Origin: Flavobacteriaceae bacterium
GTDB lineage: Bacteria > Bacteroidota > Bacteroidia > Flavobacteriales > Flavobacteriaceae
Assembly (NCBI GenBank): GCA_026988355.1
Contig: JALSLK010000088.1
Span: 1 to 33,382, forward strand
DNA: 33,382 nucleotides
Direction of reading: 5' to 3'
A program made the position numbers and the translations under genes. Below are positions 7,339 to 14,426 of the stretch, one piece after another. Numbering within the stretch: position 1 is the first letter of the stretch; every line of letters begins with the position of its first letter. Below the pieces are notes generated by a model, which was given only the letters and a program-made list of their open reading frames with translations, did not search any database and was not told where the DNA came from.

Positions 7339-8748
7339 ATGGCAAGAAAAAAAAAGAATTATATTTTCGAAAACATAGAAGTAATAGATGCAGGAGCAAA
7401 AGGTAAAACTATAGCAAAATCTCCAGATGGAAGAGTCATTTTTTTATCTAATGCTGTTCCTGGAGATGTTGTAGATGTACAAACAGGAAGAAAACGAAAA
7501 TCATATTTTGAAGGCAAAGCAATAAAATTTCATAAACTATCCGAAAGACGTACCGAACCAGTTTGTAAACATTTTGAAAATTGTGGTGGTTGCAAATGGC
7601 AACACATGAAATATGAAGATCAACTCTTTTTTAAAGAAAAAGAAGTGACTAACAATCTAATTCGAATTGGGCATTTAGACTTGCCCGAAATTACACCAAT
7701 ATTAGGTTCAAAAAAACAGTATTTTTATCGAAATAAAATGGAATTTTCCTTTTCTAGTAGCAGATGGTTAACTTATGAAGAAATAAATTCTGAAGAAGAA
7801 ATAGAGAACAGAAACGCTTGTGGTTTTCATATCGCTGGAATGTGGGACAAGATTTTAGACGTTACAAAATGCCATTTACAAGAAGAACCATCTAACGAGT
7901 TTCGAAATTTTATTAAAGATTTTAGTATTAAAAATGAATTAGAATTCTATAATCCTAGAGCACAAGAAGGTTTATTAAGAACCGTTATGATTCGTATTTC
8001 ATCAAACGGTGAAACAATGATCGTAATCCAATTTTTTAAAGACAATATTGCCAAAAGAGAATTATTACTAAATGCAATTGCGAATCAATTTCCAAATATT
8101 ACATCGCTTCAATACATCATAAATAGTAAAGGAAATGATTCTATTTACGACCAAGATATTATCTTATTTAAAGGAAGAGACCATATTTTTGAAGAAATGG
8201 AAGGTTTGAAATTTAAAATAAATGCCAAATCTTTTTATCAAACAAACTCGTATCAAGCCTACGAATTGTATAAAATAACTCGAAATTTTGCAGGACTTTC
8301 TGGTAATGAACTCATATATGATTTATATACTGGCACTGGAACAATTGCACAATTTGTCGCAAAAAAAGCAAAAAAAGTTATTGGCGTAGAATCTGTACCA
8401 GAAGCCATTTTAGATGCCAAAGAAAATGCAAAAAATAATAAAATAGATAATGTAGATTTCTTTGTTGGAGATATGAAAGAAGTTTTTACAGCAGGTTTTA
8501 TCAAACAACATGGAAAACCAGATGTTATTATTACCGATCCACCAAGAGAAGGAATGCACAAAAAAGTAGTAGAACAGATATTAGCAATATTACCACAAAA
8601 AATAGTATATGTAAGTTGTAATAGTGCCACACAAGCAAGAGACTTAGAAATATTAGCACCAAAATACAAAATAACAAAAACACAAGCAGTAGATATGTTT
8701 CCACAAACGCATCATGTTGAAAACGTTGTGTTGTTAGAAAAACGTTAA
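7339..8748 (+). CDS. rlmD: 23S rRNA (uracil-C5)-methyltransferase, RlmD/TrmA family
   Basis: SAM-dependent methyltransferase forming 5-methyluridine in RNA; RlmD-type members modify U1939 of 23S rRNA. From the ATG at 7339 it has 469 residues. Order: TRAM domain (about 5-65), an iron-sulfur cluster cysteine set Cys76, Cys82, Cys85 and Cys178, a central insert, and the Rossmann methyltransferase fold with YDLYTGTGTIAQF (SAM site), TDPPREGMH, and the catalytic Cys427 in VSCNSATQARD. The closing HHVENVVLLEK is a family signature. A longer reading from a TTG at 7306 is possible but would pass through the candidate promoter, so I prefer 7339. Substrate specificity (U1939, U747 or tRNA U54) is inferred from the presence of TRAM and the cluster. 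Two envelope genes follow. Confidence 0.93.
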   Translation: MARKKKNYIFENIEVIDAGAKGKTIAKSPDGRVIFLSNAVPGDVVDVQTGRKRKSYFEGKAIKFHKLSERRTEPVCKHFENCGGCKWQHMKYEDQLFFKEKEVTNNLIRIGHLDLPEITPILGSKKQYFYRNKMEFSFSSSRWLTYEEINSEEEIENRNACGFHIAGMWDKILDVTKCHLQEEPSNEFRNFIKDFSIKNELEFYNPRAQEGLLRTVMIRISSNGETMIVIQFFKDNIAKRELLLNAIANQFPNITSLQYIINSKGNDSIYDQDIILFKGRDHIFEEMEGLKFKINAKSFYQTNSYQAYELYKITRNFAGLSGNELIYDLYTGTGTIAQFVAKKAKKVIGVESVPEAILDAKENAKNNKIDNVDFFVGDMKEVFTAGFIKQHGKPDVIITDPPREGMHKKVVEQILAILPQKIVYVSCNSATQARDLEILAPKYKITKTQAVDMFPQTHHVENVVLLEKR

Positions 8749-8785
8749 ACTAAAATTGATATTTCTATGGAAACTAGAGATTATG

Positions 8786-8793
8786 TATATTTG
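8786..8793 (+). promoter_or_regulatory. Candidate -7 box of the DUF6452-DUF6048 pair
   Basis: TATATTTG matches TAnnTTTG and lies 18 bases ahead of the ATG at 8812, in the 63-base gap after rlmD. A TTG at 8756-8758 is further away than usual. Confidence 0.4.
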
Positions 8794-8811
8794 TAAAATA
8801 ACATTCCTAGT

Positions 8812-9300
8812 ATGTATAAAACAAGCATTAAAATACTATTGTTTTTATTAATTATTGCATTTTATAGCTGCGAAAAAGACGATATATGTATTGAAGAAAA
8901 TACACCACATTTAATCGTTCGGTTTTATGACAAACTCAATACTTTGGAAACTAAAAAAGTGGAACAATTAAAAGTATCCGTAAAAAATTCTTTAGACGAA
9001 ACTATTGTTATTGGAGCAATTACGACAACCGACTCTATCGTAATTCCATTAAATGTAGATTTAGACAATACACAAATCATCCTTTCTAAAAATACGAATG
9101 GAACTAATGATAATATAGATAGTTTTACCTTAAATTATATACGTAACGAAATTTTTATTTCTCGCTCTTGTGGATATAAAATACTATATAAAGACATTCA
9201 AATAAATAATCTAACCTCTAATGATTGGATTGAAAATATCGCAAGAAATAACACAAATATTGAAAATGAAACAGCCGCACATCTTTCTATTTTTCATTAG
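8812..9300 (+). CDS. Small lipoprotein, DUF6452-like
   Basis: A 162-residue predicted lipoprotein. The hydrophobic leader ends in a lipobox with Cys20 (FYSCEKDD); the acidic residues after the cysteine suggest export toward the outer surface by analogy with the Bacteroidota lipoprotein export signal. The mature part looks like a small beta domain (HLIVRFYD, LKVSVKNS, SIVIPLNV) with cysteines at ICIEEN and RSCGYK that may form a disulfide. The combination of this lipoprotein with a beta-barrel protein behind rlmD is one I recall as conserved in flavobacteria (DUF6452 then DUF6048); function is unknown. Its last 35 bases overlap the start of the next gene, indicating translational coupling. Confidence 0.8.
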   Translation: MYKTSIKILLFLLIIAFYSCEKDDICIEENTPHLIVRFYDKLNTLETKKVEQLKVSVKNSLDETIVIGAITTTDSIVIPLNVDLDNTQIILSKNTNGTNDNIDSFTLNYIRNEIFISRSCGYKILYKDIQINNLTSNDWIENIARNNTNIENETAAHLSIFH

Positions 9301-10006
9301 TCTCTACCTTGTTTCTTGGACAAGTATTGCTCAAAAAATTAAAAAAGATACTATCCAAAAAGACACTTATGGTTTACGTGTTGGAGTCGATTTATACAAT
9401 CCAATACGCACTATTTTTGATAAAAACAGAAAAGGACTCGAAATTGTAGGAGATTTTAGACTTAGTAATAAATATTATGTAGCTGCAGAATTTGGTTTTT
9501 TAAACAAACAAGTAGATGAAAATTATTACGATTACGAAACTAAGGGACAATATCTAAAAATTGGAGCCAATTACAATTTATACGAAAATTGGTTGGATAT
9601 GGAAAATGAAATATACTTAGGACTTCGATATGGATATAGTACCTTTAGTCAAACTGTAAACAATTACACCATAAATAGCGATGTGATTTTACCAGAATAT
9701 CAAGTAAATCAAAATAAAGAATACAACGGTTTAAATGCGAGTTGGGGAGAATTTGTAATTGGTATGAAAGCAGAAATTTACAACAACGTATTTTTAGGTT
9801 TTTCATTTAGTGGTAAAAAAATAATATCTACAAAAGAACCAGATAATTTTAAAAATTTATTTGTTCCAGGATTTAATCGTATTTACTTAAATGATGGTGG
9901 TTTTGGATTTAATTATACCATTTCGTATCGATTGCCTATTTATAAAAAAGAAAGAGTTAAGGCAAAAAAGATTAAAGAGAAAGATAAAAATAAATCAATT
10001 CAATAA
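9266..10006 (+). CDS. Outer-membrane beta-barrel-like protein, DUF6048-like
   Basis: A 246-residue secreted protein, probably an outer-membrane barrel. From the ATG at 9266 it has a typical signal peptide (MKQPHIFLFFISLYLVSW, cleavage near SIAQ). The mature sequence alternates aromatic and polar residues in strands such as YYVAAEFGFLN, YLKIGANYNLYE, IYLGLRYGYS, VFLGFSFSGKK and GGFGFNYTISYRLPIY, ending in a Lys-rich tail. A longer frame from 9221 exists, but only 9266 gives a clean signal peptide at the N terminus. The start lies inside the preceding lipoprotein gene in another frame (35-base overlap), so the two are almost certainly one translational unit and may work together in the outer membrane. 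Function unknown. Confidence 0.82.
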   Translation: MKQPHIFLFFISLYLVSWTSIAQKIKKDTIQKDTYGLRVGVDLYNPIRTIFDKNRKGLEIVGDFRLSNKYYVAAEFGFLNKQVDENYYDYETKGQYLKIGANYNLYENWLDMENEIYLGLRYGYSTFSQTVNNYTINSDVILPEYQVNQNKEYNGLNASWGEFVIGMKAEIYNNVFLGFSFSGKKIISTKEPDNFKNLFVPGFNRIYLNDGGFGFNYTISYRLPIYKKERVKAKKIKEKDKNKSIQ

Positions 10007-10013
10007 AAAATAT

Positions 10014-10021
10014 TAAATTTG
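10014..10021 (+). promoter_or_regulatory. Candidate -7 box of the dioxygenase gene
   Basis: TAAATTTG matches TAnnTTTG and lies 23 bases ahead of the ATG at 10045, inside a 38-base intergenic gap. No clear -33 element. Confidence 0.35.
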
Positions 10022-10044
10022 TAACCATTGAAAAATAATGTACC

Positions 10045-10992
10045 ATGAAAAATATTCCAAGTGTTGATTTAAACGATTTTTTATCTAACGATCCAAAACG
10101 CAAACAAAAATTTGTAAATGAAATTGGTGCTGCATATTCCGAGATTGGATTTGTTGCCTTAAAAGGTCATTTTTTATCGGACGAATTATCGGATAACTTG
10201 TATAAAGAAGTAAAATCTTTTTATGCGTTAACGCAAGAACAAAAAAACAAATACGAAATTGAAGGAATTGGTGGAGCAAGAGGATATACAAGTTTTGGAA
10301 AAGAATCTGCAAAAGGAAGAACAGAAGGCGATTTAAAAGAATTTTGGCATTTTGGTCAAGAAATTACAGATGGAGAACAAATTGCAGAAAAATACCATGC
10401 CAATGTACAGGTCGCAGAGGTTCCAAATTTTAATAAAATAGGAATGGAAACATTTCGTCAATTAGAAAAAACAGCAACGTATGTTTTACGTGCATTAGCA
10501 ATTTATATTGGATTGGATGAAAATTATTTTGATTCGTATGTACACAACGGAAATAGCATTTTAAGACCAATACATTATCCACCAATTATTGGAGAACCTA
10601 AAGGAGCAGTAAGAGCCGCAGCACATGGCGATATAAACCTCATTACTTTATTAATGGGAGCTTCGGCTGCTGGTTTAGAGGTACAAGCAAAATCTGGAGA
10701 ATGGGTTCCTGTAACCGCATTACCAGAACAATTAGTTATTAATGTTGGAGATATGTTACAACGTTTAACAAATAATAAATTACGATCTACAATACATCGT
10801 GTTGTAAATCCTCCAAAAAAAGATTGGGGAAAACCACGCTATTCCATTCCTTTTTTTACACATCCAAAAAGCGAAATGAAATTAAATTGTTTGACTGAGT
10901 GTATCGACGAAAATAATCCAAAAGCTTATGACGATATTACTGCTGGAGAATATTTAAACGAACGTCTACGCGAATTAGGATTAATTACATAA
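10045..10992 (+). CDS. Isopenicillin-N-synthase-like 2-oxoglutarate/Fe(II)-dependent oxygenase
   Basis: A 315-residue cytosolic non-haem iron oxygenase. The N-terminal DIOX_N region (about 1-130) includes IGFVALKGHFL and RGYTSFGKESAKG. The double-stranded beta-helix core carries the iron triad His194-x-Asp196 (AAHGDINLIT) and His251 (STIHRVVNP), and Arg265-Tyr-Ser267 (RYSIPFF) for binding the 2-oxoglutarate carboxylate. Presence of the RxS motif favours a 2-oxoglutarate-dependent hydroxylase over true isopenicillin N synthase, although IPNS itself keeps a similar motif. The substrate is unknown and nothing in the neighbourhood points to antibiotic synthesis. It has its own candidate promoter and no terminator is obvious after it. 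Confidence 0.9.
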   Translation: MKNIPSVDLNDFLSNDPKRKQKFVNEIGAAYSEIGFVALKGHFLSDELSDNLYKEVKSFYALTQEQKNKYEIEGIGGARGYTSFGKESAKGRTEGDLKEFWHFGQEITDGEQIAEKYHANVQVAEVPNFNKIGMETFRQLEKTATYVLRALAIYIGLDENYFDSYVHNGNSILRPIHYPPIIGEPKGAVRAAAHGDINLITLLMGASAAGLEVQAKSGEWVPVTALPEQLVINVGDMLQRLTNNKLRSTIHRVVNPPKKDWGKPRYSIPFFTHPKSEMKLNCLTECIDENNPKAYDDITAGEYLNERLRELGLIT

Positions 10993-11058
10993 TTTTTATT
11001 TCTAACTTTAGAATTACCTTGTGTAATAAAGTGTACCTTTCTTATACGATCAATATCG

Positions 11059-11066
11059 TATATTTG
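11059..11066 (+). promoter_or_regulatory. Candidate -7 box of the toxin-antitoxin operon
   Basis: TATATTTG matches TAnnTTTG, 19 bases ahead of the antitoxin ATG at 11086. ACGAT and ATCGT (11046-11058), separated by CAATA... bases, form a small inverted repeat next to the box, a position where an antitoxin operator would be expected; this is suggestive only. Confidence 0.4.
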
Positions 11067-11085
11067 CAAAATAAAATATGTAAAA

Positions 11086-11307
11086 ATGAATTTATCAAAA
11101 AGAAAATACAATATCATCGAAAAAATTATTGCGCTTGACGAAAACGGCGTTTCTACATTAGAAGACATACTTAAACTAGTTGGATCTACTTCTAAAAAAC
11201 CTTCGATAACGGACTATAATAATGATTTGAGTGCATCTAATAAAAGGATAGACAAAGGAGATTTTTACACACAAGAAGAAGTTTTAAAAATGACAGAAAA
11301 ATGGTAA
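11086..11307 (+). CDS. Probable type II antitoxin
   Basis: A 73-residue small protein directly ahead of a RelE/ParE-like toxin, with the two frames overlapping by 7 bases (ATGGTAA). The N-terminal part (MNLSKRKYNIIEKIIAL) is helical and the C-terminal part (KRIDKGDFYTQEEVLKMTEKW) resembles the toxin-wrapping tail seen in many Bacteroidota antitoxins of this kind, where an acidic and aromatic segment ends in a Trp. No classical ribbon-helix-helix or HTH motif is obvious by eye, so whether it binds DNA itself is not settled. Neutralising the downstream toxin and autoregulating the operon are inferred from arrangement. Confidence 0.75.
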   Translation: MNLSKRKYNIIEKIIALDENGVSTLEDILKLVGSTSKKPSITDYNNDLSASNKRIDKGDFYTQEEVLKMTEKW

Positions 11308-11606
11308 CAGAAACAGAAAAAATTACCCAACAAGTTGTTTGGGATAAAGAGGCAGTAAATCAATTACAAGAAATCTACCATCATCTAAAAGATACAGTAA
11401 ATGAAAATACTGCGGACAAAGCAATATATTCCATATTAAACACCACTGAAAATTTAGTAGAAGAACCAGAAATGTATGGATTAGATCGTTTTAAAACCGA
11501 TAATGACGACACTTATTTTGCAGCTGAAAAGCACAATTATAGAATTTCGTATCAAGTATTAAAATATCAAATTCGGATTTTAAAAATTCGATTTAAAATT
11601 AACTAA
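11301..11606 (+). CDS. RelE/ParE superfamily toxin
   Basis: A 101-residue basic protein with the family layout: an opening strand VVWDKEAVNQLQEIYHHL with a helical pair, a turn region (EEPEMYGLDRFK), and the closing strands NYRISYQVLKYQIRILKIRF, matching the YRI.Y.v...i.I..v pattern of ParE/RelE folds. Whether it acts as a ribosome-dependent mRNA endonuclease (RelE-like) or on gyrase (ParE-like) cannot be told; the shape of the N terminus looks closer to ParE-type members. The start ATG is inside the last codons of the antitoxin gene, so translation is coupled and antitoxin is made first. Confidence 0.8.
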   Translation: MVTETEKITQQVVWDKEAVNQLQEIYHHLKDTVNENTADKAIYSILNTTENLVEEPEMYGLDRFKTDNDDTYFAAEKHNYRISYQVLKYQIRILKIRFKIN

Positions 11607-11627
11607 TCACGTCTTTAATTTATTAAA

Positions 11628-11798
11628 ATGGGTAATTCAAGTCCAACAAAATTGATGTTTTCTGGAATATTAGTAGCATTTCTATCTATTAAATTACGAA
11701 ACGATTATTTGTATATTTCGTATGCTGCAATTATATTAGGATTAATTTTTTTCATCGTAGGAATCATTAAATATATCAAACAACGAAATTATTATTAA
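11628..11798 (+). CDS. 56-residue two-helix membrane protein
   Basis: A short frame from ATG at 11628 to TAA at 11798. It has two hydrophobic segments: about residues 8-21 (KLMFSGILVAFLSI) and 30-47 (ISYAAIILGLIFFIVGII), joined by a short polar loop with RND, and ends in a basic tail KYIKQRNYY. The stop codon is only 2 bases before the ATG of the SUI1-family gene, and the codon use fits the neighbours, so I consider it a real gene co-transcribed with it. I do not recognise a characterised family; it resembles generic small flavobacterial inner-membrane proteins. Confidence 0.65.
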   Translation: MGNSSPTKLMFSGILVAFLSIKLRNDYLYISYAAIILGLIFFIVGIIKYIKQRNYY

Positions 11799-11800
11799 TA

Positions 11801-12157
11801 ATGGCTAAAAAAAAAATAAGCAATTTATCCGATTTAGGAGGTTTTGTTTTCTCTACAAATAAAGAGGAAGATTTTTCTAATTTGAATGACGATAAAAATG
11901 AAAATCTACAAAATAACGAACAATATTTAGAAGCACATTTTTCTAATAAAGGTCGTGGTGGAAAAACGGTTACTGTCATTAAAGGTTTTGTTGGTAGTGA
12001 AACAGACTTAAAAACTCTAGGAAAACTACTAAAACAAAAATGTGGTGTTGGTGGTAGCGTAAAAGATGGAGAAATTATTATTCAAGGCAATTATCGCGAT
12101 AAGATTATTACAATTTTAGAAAAACAAGCATATCATGTAAAACGTGTAGGAGGATAA
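11801..12157 (+). CDS. SUI1/eIF1-like translation initiation factor (YciH family)
   Basis: A 118-residue protein with a variable charged N terminus (about 1-48) and a C-terminal SUI1 domain (about 50-118). Signature sequences are the basic KGRGGKTVTVIKGF, the KTLGKLLKQKCGVGGSVKDG block and IIIQGNYRDKIITIL. Bacterial YciH-type proteins resemble archaeal/eukaryal eIF1 and may affect start-codon or initiator-tRNA fidelity; the exact role in Bacteroidota is not established. It directly follows the 56-residue membrane protein gene with a 2-base gap. After it come about 190 non-coding bases containing a repeat remnant. Confidence 0.92.
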   Translation: MAKKKISNLSDLGGFVFSTNKEEDFSNLNDDKNENLQNNEQYLEAHFSNKGRGGKTVTVIKGFVGSETDLKTLGKLLKQKCGVGGSVKDGEIIIQGNYRDKIITILEKQAYHVKRVGG

Positions 12158-12211
12158 AGTTCTACTTTATTAAGAAAATTTTAAAAGAAATTAAACCTTC
12201 CATATTTACTA

Positions 12212-12272
12212 ATACCAACTCCACATCAAAATACGTTATAAATTAAGTATTTTGAAATTAACCTCAGTTATT
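12212..12272 (-). repeat. MITE-like palindromic repeat, copy C (shortened)
   Basis: ATACCAACTC and the block CACATCAAAATACG match the reverse complement of the right end of copy A; the block TATTTTGAAATT that follows matches the reverse complement of its left end. The middle of the element is missing, leaving about 60 bases with an AAAATAC/GTATTTT stem at the centre. The far end has decayed. It lies between the SUI1-family gene and the TolB-like gene. Confidence 0.65.
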
Positions 12273-12284
12273 AATAAAAGTGTT

Positions 12285-12292
12285 TAAATTTG
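12285..12292 (+). promoter_or_regulatory. Candidate -7 box of the TolB-like lipoprotein gene
   Basis: TAAATTTG matches TAnnTTTG, 54 bases ahead of the ATG at 12347 and just beyond repeat copy C. Confidence 0.35.
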
Positions 12293-12346
12293 TAATAAAT
12301 TATATATACTAACGTTTGAAGGAGAAACCACATCTAAAATAATTAA

Positions 12347-13282
12347 ATGAAATCTAAGTTAATAATTCTTTTGATTCTGATGTTTTTATCTTGTAAAGGC
12401 GATGAAGACTCCATACAACTATTACAAAGAAATGATAATGGTTTAGTTTTAAATATACCTTTAAGCGGTAGTCTACAAAACCCTGCTTTTTCCCCTGACG
12501 GTAATACTATAATTTTTACAAGGTTTTTAAATGGTTATAATATAGATCCTTCTCAGATTTATAAATTTAATCTAAATACAAATCAATTAACTTTATTGGT
12601 AGGTAATACCTCTAATGAAATAGGAAATGTTAACCTTCCTGGATCATCTTGGAATAATGGAAAAATTATTTTTTCATCTACTAAAGAGCCTCATGATGAA
12701 ATTTATATAATAGATGAAAATGGAGATAATGAAACCCAAATTACGCAACGCACAAATAATGTTGCTTACGAGCCTACATTAAGTCCAGATAATCAATGGA
12801 TTGTTTTTGAATCTCATGTTTTAGATGAAGAAACTAATGGAATAATCACAAAATTTAAAGTTGACCAGACTTCTTCTTATATTGAATTAACAAGCCAAGA
12901 GGAGGATTGCCGACAACCAAATTGGTCTCCAAGTGGAAATAAAATATTATATCAAAAAAAGACAAACGAACAATGGAATATTTGGATAATGAATATTGAC
13001 GGAACAAATAAAAATCAAGTTACATTTAATTTAGGAAATTGTACAGATGCTTCTTTTACATCTAATGGACAGTATATTGTTTTTAGTAGTGATTTTCAAG
13101 TAGACTTAGCAAATATATATAAAATATCTATTGATGGAACTAATCCAATAAAACTAACAAATTATGAAGGTTACGATGGAGCAACTTCAATTTCTACTGA
13201 TGGCACAAAACTAATATTTGAATCCACAGATAAGGATCCAGATACATCATCAGGAACAAAAATAGTCCTATTAGGATTATAA
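12347..13282 (+). CDS. TolB-like beta-propeller (PD40) lipoprotein
   Basis: A 311-residue lipoprotein with a short leader ending in Cys16 (MFLSCKGDEDS); the acidic residues after the Cys fit the export signal of surface lipoproteins. The body is built from WD40-like/PD40 propeller repeats, seen as at least five recurring blades: PAFSPDGNTIIF, PTLSPDNQWIVFES, PNWSPSGNKILYQ, ASFTSNGQYIVFSSD and SISTDGTKLIFES. This is the TolB C-terminal domain pattern, without the TolB N-terminal domain, so it is not TolB itself. It is likely a periplasmic or surface protein-binding propeller; ligand unknown. The terminator overlaps its stop codon. Confidence 0.88.
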   Translation: MKSKLIILLILMFLSCKGDEDSIQLLQRNDNGLVLNIPLSGSLQNPAFSPDGNTIIFTRFLNGYNIDPSQIYKFNLNTNQLTLLVGNTSNEIGNVNLPGSSWNNGKIIFSSTKEPHDEIYIIDENGDNETQITQRTNNVAYEPTLSPDNQWIVFESHVLDEETNGIITKFKVDQTSSYIELTSQEEDCRQPNWSPSGNKILYQKKTNEQWNIWIMNIDGTNKNQVTFNLGNCTDASFTSNGQYIVFSSDFQVDLANIYKISIDGTNPIKLTNYEGYDGATSISTDGTKLIFESTDKDPDTSSGTKIVLLGL

Positions 13283-13318
13283 AAAAATCCGTTTTAACAA
13301 AGTTAAAACGGATTTTTT
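13282..13318. terminator. Bidirectional terminator between the TolB-like gene and rplS
   Basis: A perfect 17-base inverted repeat (AAAAAATCCGTTTTAAC and its complement) with a 3-base loop and T-run on either strand. It begins on the last base of the TolB-like stop codon and lies 38 bases beyond the rplS stop on the other strand, so it can serve both convergent genes. Confidence 0.88.
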
Positions 13319-13355
13319 ATTATTTATATAAATCTTTGTCTCTTCGACATTAATC

Positions 13356-13706
13356 TTATTTATACATTCTTTCTTTAATTCTAGCTTTCTTACCAGTAAG
13401 TTCTCTAAAGTAATAAATACGTGCTCTACGAACTTTCCCTCTTTTGTTAACTTCAATTTTTTGAATTGCTGGTAAATTTACTGGAAATATTCTTTCCACT
13501 CCAATTGTACCAGACATTTTTCTTATTGTAAAAGTTTCTGTATTACCTACTCCTTTACGTTGAATTACAACTCCTCTAAAAAACTGTGTACGTACTTTTT
13601 TACCTTCTTTAATTTCGTAATAAACAGTTATTGTATCTCCTGCTTGAAAAGAAGGCAAATCGTTTTTAGATCCAAATTCGTCCTCTATGTATTTTAATAA
13701 ATCCAT
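13356..13706 (-). CDS. rplS: 50S ribosomal protein L19
   Basis: A 116-residue ribosomal protein bL19, located at the 30S-50S interface. Family features: FQAGDTITVYYEIKEGKKVRTQFFRGVVIQRKG-type SH3-like barrel (about 20-55), the ETFTIRKMSGTIGVERIFP block, and the basic C-terminal KVRRARIYYFRELTGKKARIKE. Length is normal. It stands apart from the usual rpsP-rimM-trmD-rplS order, none of which is present here; isolated rplS is what I recall for flavobacteria. It converges with the TolB-like gene at a shared terminator and diverges from the DinB-like gene. Confidence 0.98.
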   Translation of the reverse strand: MDLLKYIEDEFGSKNDLPSFQAGDTITVYYEIKEGKKVRTQFFRGVVIQRKGVGNTETFTIRKMSGTIGVERIFPVNLPAIQKIEVNKRGKVRRARIYYFRELTGKKARIKERMYK

Positions 13707-13774
13707 TTTTTGTATTTTATGTGTTTTTCATAAGTAACATACACGATTTTCGTCAGAGGTTATTTTTGAGTGTG
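13707..13774 (-). promoter_or_regulatory. rplS 5' untranslated leader, possible regulatory structure
   Basis: If transcription starts just after the -7 box at 13775-13782, the leader is about 60 bases. It contains an ACGA-AAA-TCGT hairpin (centre near 13750) flanked by CACAC and GTGTA stretches that could extend or compete with it, and an ATGT/ACAT pairing nearer the start codon. Autogenous L19 leaders exist in other bacteria; that this is one is a guess from position and pairing. Confidence 0.3.
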
Positions 13775-13782
13775 CAAATTTA
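13775..13782 (-). promoter_or_regulatory. Candidate -7 box of rplS
   Basis: On the minus strand the sequence reads TAAATTTG, matching TAnnTTTG, 68 bases ahead of the rplS ATG. No clear -33 TTG. Confidence 0.4.
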
Positions 13783-13877
13783 AGATAATTTTTGAATTAA
13801 AAAATACGATTGACATCTTTTTCTTAAAAAAATTAATGTCCATTGACAAATATCATTCTAGCCATGTAATAAATTCG

Positions 13878-13885
13878 TATATTTG
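13878..13885 (+). promoter_or_regulatory. Candidate -7 box of the DinB-like gene
   Basis: TATATTTG matches TAnnTTTG, 29 bases ahead of the ATG at 13915. Confidence 0.4.
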
Positions 13886-13914
13886 CGACTAAGTTTAAAA
13901 CAAAGTACACAAAT

Positions 13915-14415
13915 ATGATGATTAAAGCTATTGTTTACAACCTTAATAGAGGTGTGAAATTACTAAATTCAATAGATGATAACCAGTATAGCGATAATTC
14001 TATTGCACCATATAACTCAAGTATAGGTGGACATATACGGCATATTTTAGATATTTTTGATTGTATTTTTGATGGACTTGAAACTGGCGAAGTAAATCTT
14101 GCTGCTAGAAAACGAAATGAACTTGCCGAACAAAAAACTGCCTTTGGTTTAAACTACATACAACAAATAATCGAAAAGTTAAATGACCTAAAAAATATCG
14201 ATTTAGATCAAATTATTGCCGTAAAAGACAATCTTGGCTTAGGAGAAATTGTGCAAAACTACACACTTGGCAGCGCACTAATACAAGCTCATAGTCATGC
14301 AATTCATCATTTTGCAAGTTTGGGATACCTCATTCATCAACTAGGAATTAATTTACCTGATAATGATTTTGGATACAATCCAACGACACCTAAAGCACAA
14401 GAGTTAAATGCATAA
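13915..14415 (+). CDS. DinB-fold (four-helix bundle) protein
   Basis: A 166-residue cytosolic protein with the DinB/YfiT-like four-helix architecture. Conserved histidines that form the metal site in this superfamily are visible in SSIGGHIRHILDIF (about residues 35-49) and in QAHSHAIHHFASLGYL (about 121-136). Members include bacillithiol- or mycothiol-dependent transferases and many uncharacterised proteins; the thiol cofactor, if any, is not evident. Two consecutive ATG codons (13915, 13918) are both possible starts. The gene is transcribed away from rplS and its stop is 11 bases from the stop of the ATP-grasp gene on the other strand. Confidence 0.82.
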   Translation: MMIKAIVYNLNRGVKLLNSIDDNQYSDNSIAPYNSSIGGHIRHILDIFDCIFDGLETGEVNLAARKRNELAEQKTAFGLNYIQQIIEKLNDLKNIDLDQIIAVKDNLGLGEIVQNYTLGSALIQAHSHAIHHFASLGYLIHQLGINLPDNDFGYNPTTPKAQELNA

Positions 14416-14426
14416 AAGACTAAAAT

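Noticed and set aside
10045-10992. Antibiotic biosynthesis (isopenicillin N synthase)
   Set aside because: The family resemblance is real, but no peptide synthetase or beta-lactam pathway gene is nearby, and most such bacterial proteins are uncharacterised oxygenases.
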